Shown piece by piece: positions 33,344 through 42,406 of a stretch of 64,000 bases of DNA. Made by a program: the position numbers and the translations under genes. The notes under the pieces are model-generated. The model ran no database searches, had not been told where the DNA came from, and saw only the letters and a list, made by a program, of their open reading frames with translations. How positions within the stretch are numbered: position 1 is the first letter of the stretch; each line of letters begins with the position of its first letter. Source of the DNA: Pseudarthrobacter equi (GTDB taxonomy: Bacteria > Actinomycetota > Actinomycetes > Actinomycetales > Micrococcaceae); assembly GCF_900105535.1 (NCBI RefSeq), contig NZ_LT629779.1, positions 806,001 through 870,000 on the forward strand, given 5' to 3'.

Positions 33344-34917
33344 CCTCGCGCAACGCCGTCCCCGTGTACGCCAATCCCATCCTCAACGCCGACTGGCCGG
33401 ACCCCGATGCCGTCCAGGTCCGCGGCACCTATTACATGGTCGCGTCCAGCTTCAACCGCGTTCCCGGGTTGCCCATCCTCAAGTCCCGAAACCTCGTGGA
33501 CTGGGAGCACGCCGGCCACGCCCTGCTGCAGCTGCCGCAGGGCAGCCACTTCTCCCTGGTCCGCCATGGTGGCGGGGTCTGGGCGCCCGCGCTGCGGTAC
33601 CACGACGGACGGTTCTGGATTTTCTACCCCGATCCGGACCACGGCATCTTCGTGCTGAGCGCCGAGAAGGCTGAGGGCCCCTGGACCGCGCCGCACCTGC
33701 TGTATGCAGGGCGCGGACTCATCGATCCCTGCCCGCTGTGGGATGACGATGGCCAGGCCTATCTGGTGCACGGGTGGGCGAAAAGCCGGATCGGGATCAA
33801 GAACCGGCTCACCGTGCACCGCATGAGCCCGGACGCCGGAAAGTTGCTGGACCACGGCACCACGGTCATCGACGGCGAGGACCTCCCCGGCTACACCACA
33901 CTGGAGGGGCCCAAGTTCTACAAGCGGGACGGCTGGTACTGGATCTTCGCCCCCGCTGGCGGCGTGGCTACCGGTTGGCAGGCGGTCTTCCGTTCCAGGT
34001 CCCCGTTCGGTCCGTACGAGGAGCGCCGCGTCCTGGAGCAGGGGAACAGTCCGGTGAACGGGCCGCACCAGGGTGCCTGGGTGACCTCGCCGCGGGGGGA
34101 GGACTGGTTCCTGCACTTCCAGGACCGCGGGCCCTACGGGCGGGTGGTCCACCTCCAGCCCATGGGCTGGGACGAGGACGGCTGGCCCTGGATGGGGGAG
34201 AAGGCGTCCGACGGCGGCCCGGGAACCCCCGTGGCCAGCCACCCCTACCCGCGGGGTACTTCGCCGCAGGACGTGGCGCCGCCGGCCAGTGACGACTTCG
34301 CCTCACCGTGGCTGGGCCCGCAGTGGCACTGGCAAGCCAACCCCCGGCACTCCTGGTCTTTCCAGCCGGGCGGGGGCCGGCTGATCCTCCGGCCGCAGGC
34401 CAACGATCCCGTCAACCTCCGGGAATTGCCCAATGTCCTGGCGCAGATCCTTCCCGGCACGCCGTCCACTTTCACCACGTCGCTGGAACTGCAGGACGTC
34501 CCGGTGGGGACCCGCGCCGGCGTGGTGGTGCTGGGGCAGGAATACGCCTGGCTGGGCATCATCCGGACCGCCGATGGATTCGTCCTGGGTAGCGGGACCG
34601 GGGGAGAGGGGCCGTCGGAGCAGGCGCCCGGCCGCAGCATTCCCCTACCGGCTTCCCGCTTGGAGCTGCAGATCCGCACCGACGGCACGCCCCGGTCCAC
34701 CTTTGCCTGGCGCCTGGGTCCCGGGGAGCCGTGGGAGGTCCAGGGCTGGAACTTCGGTGTTGTGCAGGGGAAATGGATCGGCGCGGAACTGGGGATTTTT
34801 GCCACGTCGCCGCTGGGATCGCAGGAGGGCGGCAGTGTTATCGTGGGACCCGTGCGCGTGGACACGGCGCCCGTTCGCCGGGCTACTGCCCCGCAGCTCG
34901 CCGCCGCAACCACATGA
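33340..34917 (+). CDS. GH43 glycoside hydrolase with C-terminal beta-sandwich
   Basis: 525 residues without a signal peptide, so intracellular. The five-bladed propeller carries the base Asp in NADWPDPDAV, GLIDPCPLW and the acid Glu in TLEGPKFYKRDGWYW. A C-terminal beta-sandwich (about 315-515, DDFASPWLGPQWHWQANP onward) is as in GH43 beta-xylosidase-like enzymes. GH43 covers beta-xylosidase, arabinofuranosidase and related activities; the pectin setting suggests trimming of imported xylogalacturonan or arabinan/galactan oligomers, unresolved. It overlaps both neighbours by ATGA. Confidence 0.92.
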   Translation: MTSRNAVPVYANPILNADWPDPDAVQVRGTYYMVASSFNRVPGLPILKSRNLVDWEHAGHALLQLPQGSHFSLVRHGGGVWAPALRYHDGRFWIFYPDPDHGIFVLSAEKAEGPWTAPHLLYAGRGLIDPCPLWDDDGQAYLVHGWAKSRIGIKNRLTVHRMSPDAGKLLDHGTTVIDGEDLPGYTTLEGPKFYKRDGWYWIFAPAGGVATGWQAVFRSRSPFGPYEERRVLEQGNSPVNGPHQGAWVTSPRGEDWFLHFQDRGPYGRVVHLQPMGWDEDGWPWMGEKASDGGPGTPVASHPYPRGTSPQDVAPPASDDFASPWLGPQWHWQANPRHSWSFQPGGGRLILRPQANDPVNLRELPNVLAQILPGTPSTFTTSLELQDVPVGTRAGVVVLGQEYAWLGIIRTADGFVLGSGTGGEGPSEQAPGRSIPLPASRLELQIRTDGTPRSTFAWRLGPGEPWEVQGWNFGVVQGKWIGAELGIFATSPLGSQEGGSVIVGPVRVDTAPVRRATAPQLAAATT

Positions 34918-35948
34918 CCCCAAGGACTGCCCCGTTGACCGCCACCCCGCGTCCCAAGATTGCAGACGTTGCGGCCGCCGCAGGGGTATCCGTGCCCACC
35001 GTCTCCAAGGTCCTCAACGGCCGCACCCATGTTTCGGACGCCACCCGCGCCAAAGTGCAGCAGGCCCTGGACGAGCTGGACTACTCCAAGCGGAACGCCG
35101 CCGCGGCCCAGCCCGGCATGCTGCAACTGGTGGTCAACAACTTCGATTCGCCCTGGGTCCTGGCCACCATGGAAGGCGTGGAGGCCGCCGCGGACCGGTT
35201 GGGATATGCGGTGGCGTACGTCCGGGCCGAGCATGTCAGTGCAGACCGCTGGCGCAAGCTGCGTGAACCCTCGGCGAACCGCCTGGACGGGGTCATGCTG
35301 CTGGCGCCGCGCAGCGGCTCACGCCTGGTCACCCTGGTGCGGTCGCTGAAGATCCCGGCCGTCGCCATCGACCCCGAGGGGACCGAAGGCCTGGATATCC
35401 CCAGCGTCAGCCCGGCGTCGTTCTCCGGGGCGCTCGCCGCCGTCGGGCATCTCCTGTCCCAGGGGCATCGCCGGATCGGAATCATCACCGGACGCAAGCA
35501 CAGCCCGGGGCACGGCCGGGCGCGGTACGCGGCATACGCGGCCGCCCTGCACGAGGCCGGCCTGCCGGTCCTGCCGGAGCTTGTCCGGGACGGTGACTTC
35601 AGTATCGAGTCAGGCATGCGCCTCGGCGCCGACCTCCTCGATCTGCCAGAGCGGCCCACGGCCATCTTCACTGGCAGTGACCTGCAGGCCCTGGGTGTGA
35701 TGAATGCGGCGGCGCAGCGCTGGCTGCAGGTACCCGGGGACCTCAGCATCGTGGGGTTTGACGACATCGCCCAGGCCGCGCTGACTTCGCCGCCGCTCAC
35801 CACCGTCAGGCAGCCCCTGGCCCAGCTGGCCACCATGGCCGTGGGAATGCTCATCGAGCAGCAGGACGGCCATGGGGCGGTGCCTGCAGCTTTGGAGGTG
35901 GCCACCGAACTGGTGGTCCGCGGAACAACGGCCCCGCCGGCAAGCTAG
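34914..35948 (+). CDS. LacI-family regulator (XylR-like) of the pectin locus
   Basis: 344 residues starting at the ATGA overlap with the GH43 gene. The DNA-binding domain reads IADVAAAAGVSVPTVSKVLNGRTHVS (about 16-41). The sensor domain has LQLVVNNFDSPW near its start, a form common in actinobacterial LacI proteins next to xylose and pectin genes, and ends LSIVGFDDIAQAALTSPPLTTVRQP. It probably binds the twin palindromes at 32219 and 32373, controlling both operons; this is inference. Confidence 0.93.
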   Translation: MTPRTAPLTATPRPKIADVAAAAGVSVPTVSKVLNGRTHVSDATRAKVQQALDELDYSKRNAAAAQPGMLQLVVNNFDSPWVLATMEGVEAAADRLGYAVAYVRAEHVSADRWRKLREPSANRLDGVMLLAPRSGSRLVTLVRSLKIPAVAIDPEGTEGLDIPSVSPASFSGALAAVGHLLSQGHRRIGIITGRKHSPGHGRARYAAYAAALHEAGLPVLPELVRDGDFSIESGMRLGADLLDLPERPTAIFTGSDLQALGVMNAAAQRWLQVPGDLSIVGFDDIAQAALTSPPLTTVRQPLAQLATMAVGMLIEQQDGHGAVPAALEVATELVVRGTTAPPAS

Positions 35949-36035
35949 TCGCCGGGGAAATGCAGTCCGGCCCGGCAAGCCGCTCCCGCCCGGCCATCCA
36001 GCCCCGACCGGCCGTTGCAATCCCTAAGTGGCCGG

Positions 36036-36740
36036 CTATTTGGCCGGGAGCACCAGGTTCTTCAGGTCGTCCAGCGTCTGCTGCATGTGGGCATCCATGG
36101 CCAGCCGGGAGCGGGTGGCGTCGCCTGACTGCAGGGCCTCCGCGATGTTCTGGTGGTGGCCGATGGCGTGCTCCTGGATGGCCGGAACGGCAGATGTTTC
36201 GGCGCGGCGCTTTTCCAAGACACGGTGCAGCGGCTCAAAGAGCACGGAGACGAACACGTTGCCGGACGCGCGCAGGATGACGTCGTGGAAGGCGAGGTCG
36301 GCTTCGACGAAGGACGTAACGTCGTTGATGGCGTGGGCGGCCTTCATCGCCGCAATGTAGGCGAACAGGGATTCGGTGTCCACCTCGGAGATCCGGCCCG
36401 CAGCCAGCTCGCAGGCTCCGGTTTCCAGCATGCGGCGGAGTTCGATGAGCTGTACCGAAGCCTCGGCTTCGTTCTTGCCCTCCGACGCCGCGCGGAGCAC
36501 GGCCTCAAGTGACGTCCACCGGTTCAGCGGGTTCACGAAGGTGCCCCGGCCACGCTCAACGCTGAGGATCTGCTGCGCCTGGAGCGTCTTCATTGCCTCA
36601 CGGACCGTCATCCGGCTTACCTCATGCCGGGCACTGAGTTCGTGCTCGCCGGGGACCGTTGATCCCGGCGGAAATTCGCCGTCGATGATGCGGTCCAGCA
36701 GTTCGTCGGCCACAACGCCAACCAACGACTTCCTTGCCAT
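36036..36740 (-). CDS. FadR-type GntR-family regulator (FCD domain)
   Basis: 234 residues. The winged helix-turn-helix reads VPGEHELSARHEVSRMTVREAMKTLQAQQ (about 29-57) and RGRGTFV, and the C-terminal FCD domain is all-helical with the metal/ligand-binding histidines in EADLAFHDVIL and AIGHHQNI. It is divergent from the acid-sugar operon, and two copies of an ATGTCwGACA site lie between (36781, 36844). It therefore likely represses that operon, released by an acid-sugar or intermediate. GGGGGAA precedes the ATG. Confidence 0.94.
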   Translation of the reverse strand: MARKSLVGVVADELLDRIIDGEFPPGSTVPGEHELSARHEVSRMTVREAMKTLQAQQILSVERGRGTFVNPLNRWTSLEAVLRAASEGKNEAEASVQLIELRRMLETGACELAAGRISEVDTESLFAYIAAMKAAHAINDVTSFVEADLAFHDVILRASGNVFVSVLFEPLHRVLEKRRAETSAVPAIQEHAIGHHQNIAEALQSGDATRSRLAMDAHMQQTLDDLKNLVLPAK

Positions 36741-36780
36741 GGTTCCCCCGATTCCTGCCGTGGGCGTCTACCCGGCGGAT

Positions 36781-36790
36781 ATGTCTGACA
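36781..36790. promoter_or_regulatory. GntR-type operator, copy 1
   Basis: ATGTCTGACA, 41 bp upstream of the regulator start; it matches the core of the 17-bp palindrome at 36841. Its position suggests autoregulation. Confidence 0.6.
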
Positions 36791-36840
36791 AGTCTACTTG
36801 CGCGTCTTTTATGTCGTGTGCCACACTAGCATTCAAATGC

Positions 36841-36857
36841 AAGATGTCAGACATCTT
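36841..36857. promoter_or_regulatory. GntR-type operator, copy 2 (17-bp palindrome)
   Basis: AAGATGTCAGACATCTT has perfect 8-bp arms around one base, the usual layout of FadR-type GntR operators. It lies 57 bp upstream of the kinase start. Confidence 0.75.
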
Positions 36858-36913
36858 ACAGATTCATTTACACCTTGATCCGGCCCCCGGATCGCAACAC
36901 AACGGAGTGCACT

Positions 36914-38404
36914 GTGACGCTTGAAGCAGACGTCCTGGCCGCCTATCCCGCGGACTTCCCCATCCCCGCAGCCCTGGTTGCCAGCACCCTGGCCGCTTCC
37001 AACGCGGAGACTCCCCGCGTCCTGGTAGTGCTCGACGACGACCCCACCGGAACGCAGTCCGTGGCAGACCTGCCCGTGCTCACCCAGTGGGACGTCGAGG
37101 ATTTCGCCTGGGCCTTCAGCCAGTCCAAGCCGGCGGTCTACGTCCTGACCAACACCCGCAGCCTGGACCCGGCCGAAGCCGCCGCCCGTAACGAGGAAGT
37201 GGTCCGCAACGCCCTCACCGCCGCCGGTTCCAGCGCCGATTCAGGCCTGCGGCTCGCATTCGTCAGCCGCAGCGACTCCACCCTCCGCGGCCACTACCCG
37301 CTGGAGCCGGACGTCATCGCCGCCACGGTCAGCGAGGTAAGCGGTGAAGCCACCGACGGCGTCGTGCTGGTTCCCGCGTTCCCCGACGCCGGCCGCCTCA
37401 CCATCGGCGGCGTCCACTACATGCGCGGCACGGGTGAAACCGCCGGCACCCTGGTCCCGGTCTCGGAGACCGAGTTCGCCAAGGACGCCAGCTTCGGCTT
37501 CAGCACATCCGTCATGGCGGCGTATGTGGAGGAAAAGTCCAGGGGCCGGTTCACCGCTGACTCCGTCATCGTCCTGGACCTGAACACCATCCGCGCCGGC
37601 TCCGCCGCCCAGGACCCCGCCATCTCCGCCAAGGCCATCGCCGACGCCATCGAGGGCGCCACCAACTCCACCCCGATCGTGGCGGACATCGTCACCGAGA
37701 ACGACTTCCGCGCACTGGCACTCGGCCTGGAAGAAGCCGAGCGCCGCGGCAAGAAACTCCTCTACCGCGTCGGCCCGCCGTTCGTCCGCGGCCGCATCGG
37801 CCAGGAAGTCCGCACGGCCCTGACTGCCGAGGAAGCTTACGAAGGCAACACGCCCTCCACCGCCGGCGGCCTGATCGTGGTGGGCTCGCACGTGGGCGTC
37901 ACCACCCGCCAGTTGAACGTCCTCACGGCCGAACACAGCTCCGCAAGCATCATCGAGATCGACGTCGAGAAGCTTCTTGCAGCCGAAACCGAAGCCGTGG
38001 CCCACCTGGACCAGACCGTGGACGCCGTGGTCGAGGCCCTCCGCGGCGGCGACGTCATCGTGCACACCAGCCGGCTCCTGATCAAGACCGACGACGCCGC
38101 CGAAAGCCTGCGGATCGCACGCACCGTGTCCGCCGCCGTCGTCGCCGTGGTCAACCGCACCCTGAAGACCTTCCCGCCGCGGTTCGTCATCGCCAAGGGC
38201 GGCATCACCTCCTCGGACGTCGCAGCCCACGGCCTGGAAATCCGCCACGGCATTGTCCGCGGACCCATGCTGCCGGGCATCGTCTCCCTCTGGGAACCAG
38301 TGGACGGGCCCGCCAAGGGCATCCCCTACATCGTCTTCGCCGGCAACGTGGGCGACGACGACTCCCTGGCCCAGGTCACCCGAAAACTCAGCAACACCTT
38401 CTAA
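36914..38404 (+). CDS. four-carbon acid-sugar kinase (DUF1537 family)
   Basis: 496 residues from GTG 36914, with GGAG upstream. The N-terminal domain has VLVVLDDDPTGTQSVADLPVL and LAFVSRSDSTLRGHYP, and the C-terminal nucleotide-binding domain has FVIAKGGITSSDVAAHGL and GPMLPGIVSLW. DUF1537 enzymes are ATP-dependent kinases that phosphorylate four-carbon acid sugars such as threonate or 2-oxo-tetronate (OtnK/DtnK), and in some pathways branched acids. Four genes (kinase, dehydrogenase, permease, aldolase) run in the same direction, so the substrate is an acid sugar taken up by GntP. Which isomer is not decidable from sequence. Confidence 0.93.
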   Translation: MTLEADVLAAYPADFPIPAALVASTLAASNAETPRVLVVLDDDPTGTQSVADLPVLTQWDVEDFAWAFSQSKPAVYVLTNTRSLDPAEAAARNEEVVRNALTAAGSSADSGLRLAFVSRSDSTLRGHYPLEPDVIAATVSEVSGEATDGVVLVPAFPDAGRLTIGGVHYMRGTGETAGTLVPVSETEFAKDASFGFSTSVMAAYVEEKSRGRFTADSVIVLDLNTIRAGSAAQDPAISAKAIADAIEGATNSTPIVADIVTENDFRALALGLEEAERRGKKLLYRVGPPFVRGRIGQEVRTALTAEEAYEGNTPSTAGGLIVVGSHVGVTTRQLNVLTAEHSSASIIEIDVEKLLAAETEAVAHLDQTVDAVVEALRGGDVIVHTSRLLIKTDDAAESLRIARTVSAAVVAVVNRTLKTFPPRFVIAKGGITSSDVAAHGLEIRHGIVRGPMLPGIVSLWEPVDGPAKGIPYIVFAGNVGDDDSLAQVTRKLSNTF

Positions 38405-38442
38405 TCCCCACCAGCGCCGCAAAAATTCAACGGAGAAACACC

Positions 38443-39342
38443 ATGACCAGCAATTACACCGTTACCGTCCTGGGCCTTGGCGCCATGGGCCTGCCCATGG
38501 CCACCCGCCTCGCCTCGCAGCTGACCGTGCACGGCTTCGACATCGCCGAACCCCGCCTGAAGCTCGCTGAGGAAGCCGGCATCGCCACGTTCGGCACCGC
38601 CCGCGAGGCAGCCAAGGGTGCCGACGCGGTGCTCCTCGCCGTCCGCAACGGCGAACAGCTCAACGACGTCCTCTTCGGCGAAAACGGCGTGGCCTCCGTC
38701 CTGGAGCCCGGCGCCGTCGTCATCCTCGGCAGCACCGTGGGTACCGAAGCCATCCCCGCCACCGTCGAAAAGCTGGCGGCCTACGGCGTCGAGCTCGTTG
38801 ACGCGCCGCTCTCCGGTGGACCCAAGCGTGCCGGCGAAGGCGACCTGCTGATCGTCGTCGGTGCTTCCCCCGAAGCCCGCGAAAAGGCGGCTCCCGCGCT
38901 CGAACTGCTGGCCTCCACCCTCACTGTGGTGGGCGACAAGCCCGGCGACGGCCAGGCCCTGAAGACCGTCAACCAGCTCCTCTGCGGCGTCCACATCGCG
39001 GCCGCCGCCGAGGCCCTGGCCCTGGCGGACGCGCTCGGCCTGGACCAGGCCAAGACCCTCGCCGCCCTCGAAGCCGGCGCGGCAGGTTCCTTCATGCTCT
39101 CCAACCGCGGCCCGCGCATCCTTGAGGCCTACAACGAGGAAGGCGCCGAGGTCCTCTCCCGCCTGGACATCTTCGTCAAGGACATGGGCATCGTGGGCAA
39201 GGCCACCCGCGCCGCCGGCCTGGCAGCCCCGGTTGCCGCCGCAGCGGAACAGCTCTACCTGCTGGGCCAGGCCCAGGGCCTCGCCGCCGCCGATGACTCC
39301 GCAGTCATCAAGGTGGTAGCCCCCGCCAAGCGCACCAACTAA
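38443..39342 (+). CDS. NAD-dependent beta-hydroxyacid dehydrogenase (L-threonate dehydrogenase-like)
   Basis: 299 residues of the 3-hydroxyisobutyrate dehydrogenase superfamily. The dinucleotide fold is VTVLGLGAMGLPMATRLA (about 5-22); the substrate motif is VDAPLSGGPKRAGEG; and the catalytic Lys region reads GDGQALKTVNQLLCG. The context with a DUF1537 kinase fits LtnD, which oxidises L-threonate to 2-oxo-tetronate, the kinase substrate after isomerisation. It starts 38 bp after the kinase stop and ends at a terminator before the permease gene. Confidence 0.92.
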   Translation: MTSNYTVTVLGLGAMGLPMATRLASQLTVHGFDIAEPRLKLAEEAGIATFGTAREAAKGADAVLLAVRNGEQLNDVLFGENGVASVLEPGAVVILGSTVGTEAIPATVEKLAAYGVELVDAPLSGGPKRAGEGDLLIVVGASPEAREKAAPALELLASTLTVVGDKPGDGQALKTVNQLLCGVHIAAAAEALALADALGLDQAKTLAALEAGAAGSFMLSNRGPRILEAYNEEGAEVLSRLDIFVKDMGIVGKATRAAGLAAPVAAAAEQLYLLGQAQGLAAADDSAVIKVVAPAKRTN

Positions 39343-39371
39343 GTACCAACCGGCAGCACCCTCCCCAAAAC

Positions 39372-39409
39372 GTACGACGGCGGCGGTCCCCCCTCCGCCG
39401 CCGTCGTAC
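39372..39409 (+). terminator. hairpin between dehydrogenase and permease genes
   Basis: A perfect 15-bp stem (39372-39386 with 39395-39409) with an 8-base loop is followed only by TCTC. It may trim or attenuate readthrough; the permease ribosome site (GGAG at 39480) follows. Confidence 0.65.
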
Positions 39410-39492
39410 CTCTCGCGTTACTCCCCTTAGAAACAACCGGCGCCTTATTGCCCGTCTTCTGGAAGACTGGCACGTCAAAGGAGACACCCATC

Positions 39493-40959
39493 GTGAACCA
39501 CCTCATTAGCCCGCTGATGGTGCGGGCGGCCGACGCCCCGGCCATCAAACCCGCAGTTGAGCTCGGCACCCCGCTGCTGCTGATCATCGCAGCGCTTGGC
39601 ATCGCCCTGCTGCTGGTGATGATCATCCGCTTCAAGATCCAGGCCTTCGTGGCCCTGCTGACCGTCAGCATCCTGGTGGCCGTGGCCTCCCAGATCCCGC
39701 TCAAGGATGTGTTCACCGTTGTGGCCAACGGCGTGGGCAGCACCATGGGCAAGGTGGCTCTGCTGATCGCCCTCGGCGCCGTGCTGGGCCGGATGATTGA
39801 GGTCTCCGGCGGCGTGCAGTCGCTGGCCGCACACTTCACCGAGAAGCTCGGTGCCAAGCGCGTCGCAGTGGCCCTCACCGCCGTCGGCTTCCTCGTGGCC
39901 ATCCCCGTGTTCTTCGAGGTGGGCGTCATCGTCCTGGTGCCGATCGTCTACGCCTTCGCCAAGATCGCCAAAGTCCACCCGGTCAAGTTCGGCCTGCCGA
40001 TGGCCGGCATCATGCTCTCCATCCACGTTGCCGTCCCGCCGCACCCCGGCATCGTTGCCGGCGCAGGCGTCTTTGGCGCGGACATCGGACTGATCACGCT
40101 GATCTCGCTGGCCATCTGCATTCCCCTCGGCTTCCTGTCCTACTGGGTTGCCAGCATCATGAACCGCAAGGAATACGAACTCCTGCCTTCGGTCAAGGCC
40201 CAGGTTGAGGAGTTCGGCTCCGACTCGCTGGTCAAGGTGGGCCACGACGGCCCCGGCGCGTCCGCCATCGCTCCGCCCCGTCCCGGCCTGATCATCTTCC
40301 TCATCGCCGCCCCCATCGTGCAGATCCTCCTCGGCACCCTGGGCACGCTCACCATCCCCAAGGACAACTCCTGGTACGGCCTGGCTGCCTTCATCGGCAA
40401 CCCGTTCTTCGCCCTCCTGGTGGCCGTGGCGCTCTCCTTCTTCCTGCTGGCCGTCCGCCGCAACTGGTCGCTGAAGGAAACCGGTGAGATCTTCGAAGGC
40501 GCACTGCCTCCCATCGCGTCCATCCTGATGGTGGTTGCCGCCGGCGGCGTGTTCGGTGAAGTGCTCCGGACCTCCGGCATCGGTGCAGCGCTGTCCCAGA
40601 CCCTGGACCACCTCGGCCTGCCCGTCATTGCACTCGGCTTCGTGATCTCGCTGGCACTGCGTGCCGCCCAGGGTTCGGCCACCGTGGCTATCGTGACCAC
40701 CACCGGCCTGCTGACCTCCGCCGTCATGGAGGGCGGTTACAGCCCGGCACAGATCGCCGTCATCGTGATCGCCATCGGCTTCGGCGCACTGGGCCTGTCC
40801 CACGTCACTGATGCCGGCTTCTGGACCGTGGTGCGCTACTACGGCCTCACCGTCTCCGACGGCCTCAAGACCTGGACCGTGCTCACCACGGTCCTGGGCC
40901 TGGCCGGCTTCGCCCTGACCTTCGTGGCCTGGATCCTGGTGGGAGGCCTGGGCGTCTGA
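39493..40959 (+). CDS. GntP-family acid-sugar permease
   Basis: 488 residues from GTG 39493 (GGAG upstream); the frame upstream to 39448 is unsupported. About twelve to fourteen membrane helices are seen, with LLLIIAALGIALLLVMIIRF first and characteristic GntP segments VAIPVFFEVGVIVLVPI, SIHVAVPPHPGIVAGAG and GFGALGLSHVTDAGFW. GntP members are proton-coupled importers of gluconate and related acids. In this operon the likely cargo is the four-carbon acid sugar. The stop overlaps the aldolase ATG. Confidence 0.94.
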   Translation: MNHLISPLMVRAADAPAIKPAVELGTPLLLIIAALGIALLLVMIIRFKIQAFVALLTVSILVAVASQIPLKDVFTVVANGVGSTMGKVALLIALGAVLGRMIEVSGGVQSLAAHFTEKLGAKRVAVALTAVGFLVAIPVFFEVGVIVLVPIVYAFAKIAKVHPVKFGLPMAGIMLSIHVAVPPHPGIVAGAGVFGADIGLITLISLAICIPLGFLSYWVASIMNRKEYELLPSVKAQVEEFGSDSLVKVGHDGPGASAIAPPRPGLIIFLIAAPIVQILLGTLGTLTIPKDNSWYGLAAFIGNPFFALLVAVALSFFLLAVRRNWSLKETGEIFEGALPPIASILMVVAAGGVFGEVLRTSGIGAALSQTLDHLGLPVIALGFVISLALRAAQGSATVAIVTTTGLLTSAVMEGGYSPAQIAVIVIAIGFGALGLSHVTDAGFWTVVRYYGLTVSDGLKTWTVLTTVLGLAGFALTFVAWILVGGLGV

Positions 40960-41834
40960 TGCGCACCCGACTCGACCACCTGGTCACCTCCGCGCTGCAG
41001 CAGGGCTCCGCTGTTCCCGCCTTCACCTGCTACGACTTCACCACCGCCCTGGCTGTGGTGGGCGCGGCCGAGGAATCCGGCCGCGGCGTCATCCTGCTGG
41101 TGGCCCCCAAGACGGCCGCCACCCCCAACGGGCTCCGGCTCATCGCGGCCCTCCGGGGACTGGCGGATGCGGCCTCCGTGCCGGTCGCGGTGCAGCTTGA
41201 CCACGCCACGGACCTGGCAGTGATGGCCGACGCAGTTGCGGCGGGGGCGGATTCGGTGCTCGCCGACGGTTCCTCCTTGCCTTACGAGGAGAACATCGCC
41301 CTGGTGGTGGCCGCCCGGGAAATGCTGGCAGCCAACGGGCACCCCGATGTGGTGCTGGAAGCCGAGCTCGGCGGCCTGGCGGGCGACGAGGACCGCGCGT
41401 TCTCGGCCGACGAGCCTGAAGACCAGTCCGGCTTTGCCGTGGCCGGGCTGACGGACTCCGCACAGGTGGAGGACTTCGTGACCCGTACCGGTGCCCAGCT
41501 CCTCGCCGTCGCCGTGGGCAATGTCCATGGCAAATACAAGGGCGAGCCGTTGCTGCGCTGGGACGTGCTGCAGGACATCGCCGTGCGGACCCACCTTCCG
41601 CTGGTCCTGCACGGCGCGTCCGGTATTCCGGCCGAAGAGCTGGTGAAGGCCGCGGCCATGAATGTTGGCAAGGTCAACTTCAACACGGAGCTGCGCACCG
41701 GGGTGCTGGCCACCCTGCAGGAGCAACTCCCGGTTCACCGCGCCGACGGTGAAAACCTGCAGTCGCTCCTGGGCCACTGGAACCGGTCCGCCGGAGAGTT
41801 CGCCGGCGCCACGCTGGCCACGCTGAGCCGCTAG
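40959..41834 (+). CDS. class II aldolase (GatY/KbaY/fructose-bisphosphate aldolase family)
   Basis: 291 residues with the zinc-site elements of class II aldolases: VAVQLDHATDL (His and Asp), VLEAELGGLAG, VGNVHGKYKGEP (His), and VLHGASGIP (His, usually HGGSGIP) followed by VGKVNFNTELR. The family cleaves ketose phosphates to DHAP and an aldehyde by retro-aldol reaction. It is smaller than most fructose-bisphosphate aldolases and sits in the acid-sugar operon instead of an OtnC-type decarboxylase, so the pathway end step may differ from the known one. Overlaps the permease stop. Confidence 0.9.
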   Translation: MRTRLDHLVTSALQQGSAVPAFTCYDFTTALAVVGAAEESGRGVILLVAPKTAATPNGLRLIAALRGLADAASVPVAVQLDHATDLAVMADAVAAGADSVLADGSSLPYEENIALVVAAREMLAANGHPDVVLEAELGGLAGDEDRAFSADEPEDQSGFAVAGLTDSAQVEDFVTRTGAQLLAVAVGNVHGKYKGEPLLRWDVLQDIAVRTHLPLVLHGASGIPAEELVKAAAMNVGKVNFNTELRTGVLATLQEQLPVHRADGENLQSLLGHWNRSAGEFAGATLATLSR

Positions 41835-41880
41835 GTCCCAGACGCGAAGAAACACAGGGGAGGGAGGCTAGGATCGAGCC

Positions 41881-42285
41881 ATGATCCTGGCCTCCCTCCT
41901 TTTCGCGTTCCTTGCTGCCGCGCTGCACGTCTTCATCTTCACGATGGAATCCGTGACCTGGACCAAACCGGCAACGTGGAAGCGTTTCAGCATCGAGTCC
42001 CAGGAAAACGCGGAGATCACCAAGTCACTGGCCTACAACCAGGGCTTCTATAACCTGTTCCTGGCCGTTGGAGCCCTCATTGGCATAGGCCTGGTGGCTG
42101 TCGGCGCCGACGGCTCGGCGCAGGACGTTGCCGGCTGGACCCTCATCTTCGCCAGCTGCGGCTCAATGCTGCTGGCGGCGCTGGTCCTGGCCCTGTCCGG
42201 GCGCAAGTACCTCCGGGCGGCCGCAACCCAGGGCGCCACGCCGCTGCTCGCCGTCGTCCTCGGCGTACTGGCTGTGGCTCTCTAG
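41881..42285 (+). CDS. DUF1304 membrane protein
   Basis: 134 residues with four predicted helices (LASLLFAFLAAALHVFIFTME first). It has MESVTWTKPATWKRF and AYNQGFYNLFLAVGALIG, a Tyr-Asn-Gln-Gly signature of the DUF1304 family. The function of the family is unknown. It lies 46 bp after the aldolase stop but has no pathway link. GGGAGG precedes the ATG by about ten bases. Confidence 0.88.
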   Translation: MILASLLFAFLAAALHVFIFTMESVTWTKPATWKRFSIESQENAEITKSLAYNQGFYNLFLAVGALIGIGLVAVGADGSAQDVAGWTLIFASCGSMLLAALVLALSGRKYLRAAATQGATPLLAVVLGVLAVAL

Positions 42286-42406
42286 CTGCTTGCCACTCCA
42301 ATTGCGCGGCACTTTTACACCTGCCGCGCCGCTCAATCCTTCTCCGCCCCTGCTGGCGGGCGCACAATAGTGCTGTGAACAGGGCCGGAACGCTCCGGGG
42401 TGCACG

